From: Granulicella sp. L56
Lineage (GTDB): Bacteria; Acidobacteriota; Terriglobia; Terriglobales; Acidobacteriaceae
Assembly (NCBI RefSeq): GCF_009765835.1
Contig: NZ_LMUS01000006.1
Coordinates: 764,438 to 828,437 of the forward strand
Length of the DNA: 64,000 bases
Direction: 5' to 3'
Position 1 is the stretch's first letter, and each line of letters opens with the position of its first letter. Under the pieces are notes generated by a model. That model was not told where the DNA came from and searched no databases. It saw nothing but the letters and a program-made list of their open reading frames with translations. Below are positions 37,853 through 45,930 of the stretch, one piece after another. A program made the translations under genes and the position numbers.

Positions 37853-39682
37853 TTATTGCGTAATTGCGGCATGCCGCGCTGGCGGTATGGGGGTAAGAAC
37901 ACCTCCCTGCTTCAGATGATAGAAGCGATCGCCTGCAATATTCTCAAAGAACTGTCGTTCCCCGTTCGGCCATAATACTTCGACCTTATCGATTCGGTCC
38001 TCGTGCCCTAGTCCGAAGTGCAGTCGAAGATCGCTTTGCGATAGATAACTCCCCCCGCTTCGAACCTCATCCATTTGCCGCTGCTTGCTAACCGTCACCC
38101 AGACCCGGGCGTTTAGTGCCATCAGGTTCTTTGGACTGCCTTCAAGGTCAAAGCTTACCCAGTGATTCGCCGGATCGCTTTTGGCTTGGAGAAGCATAGG
38201 GCCACCAGTCAGATTTTCCACTACTACATCGAGCTTGCCGGTATTGAAGAGGTCGCCAACCGCAAGTCCCCGGCTGACCTGAAGTTCACGCACAGCTTCC
38301 CCCGACTCTTCACTTACATCTTTGAATGTACCGTCGTGCTGGTTCTTGAAGACGAGTTTGGGTTCTTTATATCTCGTTCCCATCTTCACGCTGTCCACCT
38401 GTGGATAGACGTGACCATTTACCAGAATCAAGTCTTTCCAGCCGGAGTTATCGAGGTCCAGAAAGGCATCTCCCCAGCCGACGTAGGGCGAGCTCGAACG
38501 CGAGATCCCAGAGGCGCGCGAGACGTCGGAGAAGGTCATTCCGCCATCGTTGCGAAACATCGCGGCGTACTCATCGCTGAAGTGAGTTACCACAAGGCTC
38601 ATCCTACCTACATTCAGATAGTCTCCAAGCGCGAGACCCATATTTGCCTGCTCCGTTCCGTCTTCGCTTACGGCAACGCCTGCGTCGTAGGCCATCTCCT
38701 TGAAGTGTCCATTGCCTTCGTTATGGTAGAGGTAGTTTGGTTCACCATCATTCCCAACGAAGAGATCGAGTTTCCCGTCATTGTCAAAATCCGACCACAC
38801 CGCTCCCAGTCCAAAGAAATGATTTGCGTCATCGACGCCCGCCTGCCTTGCAACCTCGGTAAAAGTACCGTCTCCATTGTTGCGATATAAGGTGTCGGGA
38901 GCCCCTTTGAGCCCACGCGGTCCGCATTGAACAGCTATGCCATGATATTGGCAAGTCTTGCTGGATCCGAACTTTGGCAGATCATTCATGTCCAGATCGA
39001 CATAGTGCGGCACAAATAGATCGGAGTTTCCGTCACCGTCATAATCGCCAAAGGTGACGCCGGTGGCCCATCCTGTATCTTTGTCGAGTCCCGCTGCCTT
39101 AGTGACATCGGTAAACGTGCCATCACCGTTGTTGCGATAGAGCACCACGCCGCCGAAACAACTGACAATCAGATCCGGCCTGCCATCGTTGTTATAGTCG
39201 CCCACCACCGCGCCCATTGCCCAGCATGGATAACCCACGCCAGCCTTCTCCGTAACATCCGTAAACGTTCCGTCGTGGTTGTTATGGAAGAGCGCGCTTC
39301 TCGCCTTCTTCCCGCCCAGCGTCATGGAGACGCTGGGCGCGTTGGTGAAATAGATATCGAGCCATCCGTCGCCATCGTAATCAAGCAGCGCAACACCACC
39401 ACTCATCGATTCAACAATGTATTTTTGTTCCGGACTGGAGAGGTGTTCGAAATGAATACCGGTTGAAGCCGTAATATCCACTAGTTGTGGCACTCGCTCC
39501 TGGTCGGCGGAACGTTTACCCGAAATATTCGGGTGTGCAGAGTCCGATACTGACTTTGCCTGCGCTTGAATAAAACCGGTACACAGAATCAGGATGGCAG
39601 AACAGACTAGCTTTGTCGGGCATGATGAAAGGCCCACCCCATGCAATCGCCATATCTGTATCCTACGCAACGCTGAATGCAT
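37853..39682 (-). CDS. CRTAC1 family protein (FG-GAP/VCBS repeats, ASPIC/UnbV domain)
   Basis: 609 aa, probably exported (hydrophobic segment 25-40). Several calcium-binding FG-GAP-type repeats of the form DYDGDGxxD (DYDGDGWLD, DYNNDGRPD, DYDGDGNSD, DFDNDGKLD) make a beta-propeller, ending with a C-terminal ASPIC/UnbV domain (VEVLWPNGERQFFENIAGDRFY). These are abundant in Acidobacteria, often next to TPR proteins; the role is unproven but surface carbohydrate binding is often proposed. The start ATG directly follows the TPR gene stop (TAAATG), so the pair is co-translated. Confidence 0.88.
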   Translation of the reverse strand: MHSALRRIQIWRLHGVGLSSCPTKLVCSAILILCTGFIQAQAKSVSDSAHPNISGKRSADQERVPQLVDITASTGIHFEHLSSPEQKYIVESMSGGVALLDYDGDGWLDIYFTNAPSVSMTLGGKKARSALFHNNHDGTFTDVTEKAGVGYPCWAMGAVVGDYNNDGRPDLIVSCFGGVVLYRNNGDGTFTDVTKAAGLDKDTGWATGVTFGDYDGDGNSDLFVPHYVDLDMNDLPKFGSSKTCQYHGIAVQCGPRGLKGAPDTLYRNNGDGTFTEVARQAGVDDANHFFGLGAVWSDFDNDGKLDLFVGNDGEPNYLYHNEGNGHFKEMAYDAGVAVSEDGTEQANMGLALGDYLNVGRMSLVVTHFSDEYAAMFRNDGGMTFSDVSRASGISRSSSPYVGWGDAFLDLDNSGWKDLILVNGHVYPQVDSVKMGTRYKEPKLVFKNQHDGTFKDVSEESGEAVRELQVSRGLAVGDLFNTGKLDVVVENLTGGPMLLQAKSDPANHWVSFDLEGSPKNLMALNARVWVTVSKQRQMDEVRSGGSYLSQSDLRLHFGLGHEDRIDKVEVLWPNGERQFFENIAGDRFYHLKQGGVLTPIPPARHAAITQ

Positions 39683-40861
39683 TTACTTATCCGGCTCATT
39701 CTGCGGACTTTCGAGCCGCATATCTTTATAGACCGCTCCCAGCTTTTCCTTGATGCCTTTGTACTTTTGATAGGCATCCATTTCACGTTTCGCATCGGCT
39801 GGCCGTTTCAACTTGCGAAAGGCCGTACTCAATCGATAGTGGGCCAGTACATTGGTGGGGTCAGCAGCAATCAGAGATTCCAGCAGCGGCAGAGCGGAGG
39901 AAGACTCATCCTTCTCGATATAGACATGGGCCAACCCCAGCGTTGCATCCACATCTCCCGGCACGAGCGCAAGTGCATGTTGGTAATATGCTATCGCTCC
40001 GTCGAAATCATCTTTTTCCACGGCGATGTCTCCAAGCCTCGATATTGCCTTCTCATCCCGACTATTTGCCTCGATGGCCAGCTTGTACTCCTGTTCTGCT
40101 TCCGCACGAAGCTTCAGATCAGAAGACGTACGCAGCGCCTCTGCCAATTCAAAGTGAATTCCCGGCAGGTTCGGATCAATTGCAATCGCCTTGCGAAGAT
40201 CGGCGATCGTCCCTGAAGTATTTCCGATGCGATTAAGTTCGTGCGCCATCGCCTGATGCATCTGTCCGGAATTCGGCGCCGCCACCGATAAATCCAGAAG
40301 GGCTTCACCGGCCAGATCGGAATAGATGCGATAAGCCGCATAGAGTATTCGCGGATCAGTGGGTGCATCCTCTCGCAAGGCCTCGACAACTGCTGCCGCC
40401 CTGGGAAGCTCCTGCGCAGCAGTATAGAGCTCGATCAGCTCCAATCCAGCCTCAATCCGTACGCTTGGCTCTTTGAGTTGATCGACCACTGCCTGCAGAT
40501 CAGCACGCGCCAGGTCACTCTTGCCAAGATTTCTTTCGCACATCCCGAGAAGCGCTCGGATCTTGATTAGTCCCGGCTGCTGTTCCACCGCACTGCGCAG
40601 GTGCGGCTCCGCCTGGGCATAATCCTTTTCAAAGAAGAGAAGCACGCCTAAATTTGCCTGCGCATCAATATTATTCGGATCCAGCGCAACAACCGCAGCA
40701 AACTCTTTCGCTGCGAGGGTTGGATTTTTTTGACTCAAAAGCTCATGTGCTCTCTGCTCATGCGCTTGAATCAACTTTGCTGATGAAACATTCGCAGACT
40801 GCGCTATCCCTGAGCCAACTCCACCCAGGCTCAATAGAAGAAGAAAAGAAAACACCTTCAT
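39683..40861 (-). CDS. TPR-repeat protein
   Basis: 392 aa from ATG at 40861, a secreted or envelope protein with a signal peptide (MKVFSFLLLLSLGG). At least seven TPR units are visible (for example AANPTLAAKEFAAVVALDP-like, DYAQAEPHLRSAVEQQP, DFDGAIAYYQHALALVP). A TTG at 40885 could add eight residues. Works with the CRTAC1 protein encoded immediately next; TPR regions probably bind partner proteins. The gap to the TonB receptor contains that gene's terminator. Confidence 0.82.
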   Translation of the reverse strand: MKVFSFLLLLSLGGVGSGIAQSANVSSAKLIQAHEQRAHELLSQKNPTLAAKEFAAVVALDPNNIDAQANLGVLLFFEKDYAQAEPHLRSAVEQQPGLIKIRALLGMCERNLGKSDLARADLQAVVDQLKEPSVRIEAGLELIELYTAAQELPRAAAVVEALREDAPTDPRILYAAYRIYSDLAGEALLDLSVAAPNSGQMHQAMAHELNRIGNTSGTIADLRKAIAIDPNLPGIHFELAEALRTSSDLKLRAEAEQEYKLAIEANSRDEKAISRLGDIAVEKDDFDGAIAYYQHALALVPGDVDATLGLAHVYIEKDESSSALPLLESLIAADPTNVLAHYRLSTAFRKLKRPADAKREMDAYQKYKGIKEKLGAVYKDMRLESPQNEPDK

Positions 40862-40895
40862 TGCAAGACCGTTTGACCTTTCCAATAGGTCGTCC

Positions 40896-40938
40896 GATTA
40901 AAAGACATTGGGATGGCGGAGAATTCCGCCATCCCAAC
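40896..40938 (-). terminator. Terminator of the TonB receptor gene
   Basis: A perfect 13-bp inverted repeat (TTGGGATGGCGGA / TCCGCCATCCCAA, 40909-40938) with the loop GAAT stands 8 bp after the receptor stop. On the minus strand TGTCTTTTAAT follows the stem. The TPR-CRTAC1 pair downstream may therefore have its own promoter or be made by read-through. Confidence 0.75.
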
Positions 40939-40946
40939 GGAGTGTA

Positions 40947-43900
40947 TCAGAAGGTCAAACGACCACTCAGTTGCAGAGCACGAGTAGGATTAGCCAGGCC
41001 CGTAATTTTCGACGTTCCCGTTGTAATCGCGCCGTTTGGATCAACAGACAAATTAATATTGGGTTCCGAAAAATTCGCATGGTTGAATGCATTATTAGCA
41101 TCAGCACGAATCTGCAGGTGGACCTGCTCCCAGATGACGAAGGTCTTGCCAAGGGACAGGTTAACAAGAGCAAATCCAGGTCCAGTCAGCTGGTTTCGTC
41201 TCTCGTTGCCGAAAGTTCCAGAGGCCGGGACTGCAAATGCCGCTTCGTTAAACCATTGGTTGACTCCACGTCCGGAAAGCTTCGGATTTCCGATCACGTT
41301 GGGATACCATTCAAAGTTACTGCCGGCCAGCGAATATGAGTTGGTCCCACTCGCCATCTGTGCAGTAAAAGGTTGGCCACTCTGAAGAACGAGCGTTCCT
41401 GATGCCTGCCATCCTCCGATAATTTCATCCAGGAACGAATTGTTATTCAAGAATTGCCTGCCTTTACCAAAAGGTAACTGATACAGGGCACTCCCTTTGA
41501 ACGCGTTCCTAATGTCAAAGTTCGAGTTTCCATAGTTCGCCTTTGTGTCGAAAGCATTCTGCCAGGTTTCGTTGCCTCCATGGCTTCCCCAACCCGAAGA
41601 GTCCATATCATCCAGGAAGTGCGACCAAACATAATTGAAATTGAAGTTAAGTCCATGTGAGAAACGCTTCTCGATGGCAGCTTGCAGCGAATTGTAGTTT
41701 GAGCTCGCGTGTTCGTGAGGCACGGTGCCCGTTGCAGAGATCGATCCAAATTGTGGGTAGGGCCGGAATTGTTGATCGCTGCTTGAGAGCCTGCCCTCCG
41801 GGACCTGATTGATGTCGACTGGAAAGGGTAGGTCGTGACCGTAGCTTGCCACGTAGGCGAGAGAAGCCACGGTGTCGTTATTCAACTGCCGCTGCAGTTG
41901 GAGGTTCCATTGATAGGAGCCACCTACCGGCTGATCGTATTGGACATAATTGACCCCTTGACCATTGAATGCGTCGGGGGTTGTTGGGGCCGAAAGATAG
42001 GGCAGGTTCGTTCCTGTTCCCGAAAGAATCACAACTGGAGTAATACCGCTGGTATTGTCCGTCACTTGGCCCTGCGAACCAAAGGCGCCTCCCATTACGT
42101 TGCCGTTATAGGTGTCGTTACTCCAGTTATACGCATAGAGGCCAAATCCGCCTCGTACCGTTGTGTTGAGGTCTGGCTGGTAGGAAAACCCAACCCGAGG
42201 CAGGAAGGTGTTGTAGACAGGAGCCTGAATGGTTGTCCGGCCATTCGCATGAGTTGACCCATACCACATGGCGCCCAGAGTAGCAGTTGACGGATTCTGG
42301 ATCGTCGGATCGAAGGAAAGTTCATTCCCCCTGATCTCACGCCAGCCGGTCTGAATTTGATAGCGCAAGCCTAGATTAATGGTCAGGTTCGAACGCACCT
42401 TATAGTCATCCTGAACGAACAACTGTGGGACTTTCATTCTGCCACCATATTCCGGCGTTACCTTCGCACTCCACTGCTGTGTTTGACCAAGCAGGAAGTC
42501 CGCATAGCTGAATCCCGTGGAACTGCTGCCTACATGTTGCGCCGTATATTGACCGGTGTAATTCATTGTTCCAGCGTTGGTATTGCCCCAAGCGGTGGAA
42601 TTGTTCTGATAGATCAGGAGTTCGCCACCGAAGTGCAGAATGTGCTTGCCCCGAATAAGGGTAACTACATCGGATGGATCATACGAATGTTCTTTGTAAA
42701 CTGCGTTGATATCAGATGAGATGATCGCATTGCCATTGGGAGCATTATTGTCATATCCTCCCGAAATATTAATGCTCGGGAAGTTATCCGCCTTGGAAAA
42801 CTGCCATCCAAGCTTTCCTGGATATCCCTTACCAAGGGTCGCAGGCACAAAGAAGTTGAGTTGATTGGTATAACCCAATCTGAGTTCGTTGGTCATACTC
42901 GATGTAATCGTCCACACGTCGGTAACCTGTGCGTTATTCCTGCTAACGTCCCCGGTTCGACAGTTGATAGGGCAGATACCTGCGCCAAAGCTTTCGCCAG
43001 GATTGTCGCCCTCAGTATCGGAAATGGTCAACCTGTTGCCGGACGTAACGTCATAGTCCACTCGTCCGAAATAGCGTGTGAACGGATTACCAGCCCCAGA
43101 AGTATAGGTGTAGTTGTTGACCGTGAGACCGTTACTTTGCACCACTCCAGCCGCATTGGAACCAGGAAAGTACGTCTGAAGATTAGAAGCGACCGGGTCG
43201 ATCCGGCTCCCAGGGATCTTGTTGCCATTGTGGTACTCATCCGCAAAAGAAGTGCGGCTGATGCAGGGGCATGTCGCTGTCGTACCGTCCGAATAAGTGT
43301 GCGTACCTGACTGCTGAATCACAGTCGTCGTGGCGGGATCGTAAAGGGTAGGGTATCCAGTGAAATCGCCGCTCATCACAGCAGCGGTAGGAATTGTATA
43401 AGCGACGGTGGGATTGCCCCCATTATCGATGATCTTGTCGTAATCGAAGAAGAAAAAGAGCTTCTTCTTGATAATGGGACCGCCGACGGAGCCGCCGTAA
43501 TTGTGAAACCGCAGGAACGACTTCGTGGGGGTCTGTCCGGGAAAGGTATAGTTGTCCGCATTGAGCGCATCGTTCTGAAAATACTCGTAGGCCGAACCGT
43601 GAAACCTGTCCCCACCGCCCTTGCTGATCTGGTTGTAAAGCGTGCCGCCGATGCCATACTGCGCGGAGAAGTTCGAGGTCATGATCTGGACCTCTTGCAC
43701 CGTCTCTTGAACACTGATATCAGAGTTCGCGCTCGCGGGCAGCGTTGTCGTCGCGCCGTCCGCCAGGACTGTACTGAAAGGCAAATTCCCATTCACTGCG
43801 AGCGTTGTTCCATTTGAAGTACCCGAACCCGTCGTTCCTTGCGCACCCATGGGTGCCCCCGCGGATCCTGCCAGCAGAATAACGAAGCTCGACCAGTCCG

Positions 43901-44360
43901 GCCCCTTCCCTACCTGGGGAAGCTGGGTCAGCGCCTCTGAACTCAGCGTGCTGGACTGCGCGCCGCTCTCTGTCTCTAAAAGAGGAACGTCGGTGTTGAC
44001 GACAACCGATTCCGTTACGGCGCCGACACTCAACGCCGCGTTGACCGTCGTGTTTCCAACGACGACCGTAATGGAAGACCGCACCAGTTGAGTAAATCCT
44101 GGCTTCGAAAAAGTGATCTTGTAGTTGCCAGCGACGATCGAAGATGTGTCATACACGCCCGATTGGTTTGTCGTCAGATCCTTCGACACGCCGGTGTTAA
44201 TGTTCACCACGGTTACAGTGGCATCCGGCAAGGCAGCCCCGGATGAATCGCTTACGATACCGCTTATGTCACCTGAATTGGTCGCCTGCGCAAACCCAAT
44301 CCCGGTAAGTCCCGCGCACAGAAGACCTGTGAGCATTCCGGTAAGCCATCTTGATTTCAT
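40947..44360 (-). CDS. TonB-dependent receptor with carboxypeptidase-regulatory-like N-terminus
   Basis: 1137 aa outer-membrane transporter. Signal peptide 1-25, a CarboxypepD_reg/Cna-B-like beta-sandwich (about 28-110, VSDSSGAALPDATVTVVNINTG), a plug domain (about 125-240) and a large beta barrel that ends in a short aromatic-terminal strand (LQLSGRLTF). This is the Oar-like type that Acidobacteria use in place of SusC/SusD; no SusD-like gene is seen. RBS GGAGG. It probably imports oligosaccharides produced by the GH5 and GH3 enzymes. A perfect operator overlaps its promoter. Confidence 0.93.
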   Translation of the reverse strand: MKSRWLTGMLTGLLCAGLTGIGFAQATNSGDISGIVSDSSGAALPDATVTVVNINTGVSKDLTTNQSGVYDTSSIVAGNYKITFSKPGFTQLVRSSITVVVGNTTVNAALSVGAVTESVVVNTDVPLLETESGAQSSTLSSEALTQLPQVGKGPDWSSFVILLAGSAGAPMGAQGTTGSGTSNGTTLAVNGNLPFSTVLADGATTTLPASANSDISVQETVQEVQIMTSNFSAQYGIGGTLYNQISKGGGDRFHGSAYEYFQNDALNADNYTFPGQTPTKSFLRFHNYGGSVGGPIIKKKLFFFFDYDKIIDNGGNPTVAYTIPTAAVMSGDFTGYPTLYDPATTTVIQQSGTHTYSDGTTATCPCISRTSFADEYHNGNKIPGSRIDPVASNLQTYFPGSNAAGVVQSNGLTVNNYTYTSGAGNPFTRYFGRVDYDVTSGNRLTISDTEGDNPGESFGAGICPINCRTGDVSRNNAQVTDVWTITSSMTNELRLGYTNQLNFFVPATLGKGYPGKLGWQFSKADNFPSINISGGYDNNAPNGNAIISSDINAVYKEHSYDPSDVVTLIRGKHILHFGGELLIYQNNSTAWGNTNAGTMNYTGQYTAQHVGSSSTGFSYADFLLGQTQQWSAKVTPEYGGRMKVPQLFVQDDYKVRSNLTINLGLRYQIQTGWREIRGNELSFDPTIQNPSTATLGAMWYGSTHANGRTTIQAPVYNTFLPRVGFSYQPDLNTTVRGGFGLYAYNWSNDTYNGNVMGGAFGSQGQVTDNTSGITPVVILSGTGTNLPYLSAPTTPDAFNGQGVNYVQYDQPVGGSYQWNLQLQRQLNNDTVASLAYVASYGHDLPFPVDINQVPEGRLSSSDQQFRPYPQFGSISATGTVPHEHASSNYNSLQAAIEKRFSHGLNFNFNYVWSHFLDDMDSSGWGSHGGNETWQNAFDTKANYGNSNFDIRNAFKGSALYQLPFGKGRQFLNNNSFLDEIIGGWQASGTLVLQSGQPFTAQMASGTNSYSLAGSNFEWYPNVIGNPKLSGRGVNQWFNEAAFAVPASGTFGNERRNQLTGPGFALVNLSLGKTFVIWEQVHLQIRADANNAFNHANFSEPNINLSVDPNGAITTGTSKITGLANPTRALQLSGRLTF

Positions 44361-44910
44361 AGTCTTGCCTCCAAAAGTTGCTACAGCTATTGCTTTAATT
44401 GCTCATTGATATAACCATTGCGGCCAAAGACAAACGTTTGTCTTTAACGAGTCTACGAATGCGCTAGTAATTAAGCATGATCGATAGTGCCGCAGTCAAG
44501 CTTTTTTATTTAAATGCAGCAATCGCCGTCATCTGCACCGCTCCGTTCTCGAAGGGTTGAGTGCGGGTGAAGTGAGATCCAGTTTTGAATAAGGGGTGTG
44601 AAAAATTTGGAAATCTTTTATGCCGTTTTCGCTATTACCGGCGTCAATAAAAGATCCCCAAACGTATATAGAAATGATTCCTGCTGCTTCGTAATGCAAG
44701 AGTGCACTAGCTCAATCAAGTCGTCAGGCGCGTGTGGCAAATATCCCAACCGGACTGTGCCTGATCTTTTCAGGAAGAGCATTTTAGTTGTAGCTTATTT
44801 ATTTAGAACGTTTAAGCGCAAAGTGTTCAAAGTATAGTATTGACATAATTGGGCTTATTGCTGAGCCGCCCGGGGGAGGCACCTCGGCAACCTAGAATGG
44901 GATTGACAAT
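44361..44910. other. Intergenic region between TonB receptor and LacI gene
   Basis: 550 bp, lower in GC than the genes around it and without a credible gene. Its left part holds the receptor promoter and operator (44409-44445). The right part should hold the LacI-gene promoter; TATAGT near 44835 is a possible -10. A partly similar AACGTT-centred sequence near 44806-44820 might be a weaker operator. Confidence 0.45.
44409..44445 (-). promoter_or_regulatory. Predicted TonB-receptor promoter and 20-bp operator
   Basis: A perfect 20-bp palindrome, AAAGACAAACGTTTGTCTTT (44426-44445), lies 11 bp upstream of a TTATAT -10-like hexamer read on the minus strand (44409-44414), so it covers the -35 zone. 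Its core GACAAACGTTTGTC is identical to the site before the GH3 gene. Such CG-centred palindromes are typical LacI-family operators. Confidence 0.75.
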
Positions 44911-45930
44911 ATGAACATTAAAGCCGTCGCCCGAAGAGCCGGGGTTTCCACTGCCACAGTTTCGCGAACCATCAATGGCTCGGACAAGGTCACCCCTAAG
45001 ACCGCAGAGCGAGTTCGACGCGCTGTCGAAGCGCTTCAGTTTTATCCCGACACCAATGCCCGCTCTCTCGGCTCCGGACGCAGCAGTCTCTATGGCTTGA
45101 TCATCTCCGACATCACCAATCCGTTCTTTCCGGAGTTGGTAAAGTCCTTCGAAGACATCTCGGTCGAGCATGGCCAGGAAGTCCTTGTTGCCAATACCAA
45201 CTACGATCCCGCGCGCATGGAGAGCTGCGTCACGCGCATGATGCAGCGCAAGGTAGATGGTGTCGCCATCATGACCTCCGAGATGGAAGATCGGCTGATC
45301 AAGGTCTTCAGCCATAGAAATATTCCCCTGGTATTTATGGACGTCGGAGCGTTGGGCCCTGGAGTAAGCCGTGTCCGCGTAGACCATGCCGCTGGCGTAG
45401 CCATGGCGATGGACCATCTTGTAAGTCTCGGCCATAGCAAGATCGCCTTCATCAGCGGCCCGCTCGATTTATTTTCAGCCCGCACCCGCTTCCAGGCATT
45501 TCTTCAAAGCCTTGAGAGACACGGGCTCAAACGCGACTCAGCTCTCATTCAAGAGGCCAACCATCGCGCCGACGGTGGCCACGAAGCAATGCTACGGATC
45601 CTCAACTCCGGTGCAAAGCCGACAGCGATTGTAGCCTCGAACGATCTGACAGCAATCGGAGCTATGGGAGCAATTCACGAGCGTGGATTGCGCATCCCCG
45701 AAGATATCTCGATCGTTGGCTATGACGATATTCAACTGAGCGCCTATACACAGCCCTCGCTGACGACTCTCCGTCTGCCGCGCATCGAAATTGCAACCGC
45801 AGCCTTTCGAGCGCTCTATAAGTCATTGCAGTCTAAGACGAAGAAGCCGCAGATTGGCGAGGATTATGATATTCAACCAACATTGATCCTGCGCAAATCC
45901 ACTGGCCCCGCAATTAGAAGCAACCGCTAA
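44911..45930 (+). CDS. LacI-family transcriptional regulator
   Basis: 339 aa. Textbook LacI N-terminus: MNIKAVARRAGVSTATVSRTINGSDKVTP with hinge helix ARSLGSGRS, followed by a sugar-binding-type effector domain (GLIISDITNPFFPELV ... GYDDIQLSAYTQPSLTTLRLP). It is divergent from the TonB receptor and converges with the GH2 gene, their stop codons overlapping by 3 bp. Best candidate to bind the 20-bp palindrome beside it; the divergent regulator at 36769 is the alternative. Confidence 0.92.
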   Translation: MNIKAVARRAGVSTATVSRTINGSDKVTPKTAERVRRAVEALQFYPDTNARSLGSGRSSLYGLIISDITNPFFPELVKSFEDISVEHGQEVLVANTNYDPARMESCVTRMMQRKVDGVAIMTSEMEDRLIKVFSHRNIPLVFMDVGALGPGVSRVRVDHAAGVAMAMDHLVSLGHSKIAFISGPLDLFSARTRFQAFLQSLERHGLKRDSALIQEANHRADGGHEAMLRILNSGAKPTAIVASNDLTAIGAMGAIHERGLRIPEDISIVGYDDIQLSAYTQPSLTTLRLPRIEIATAAFRALYKSLQSKTKKPQIGEDYDIQPTLILRKSTGPAIRSNR

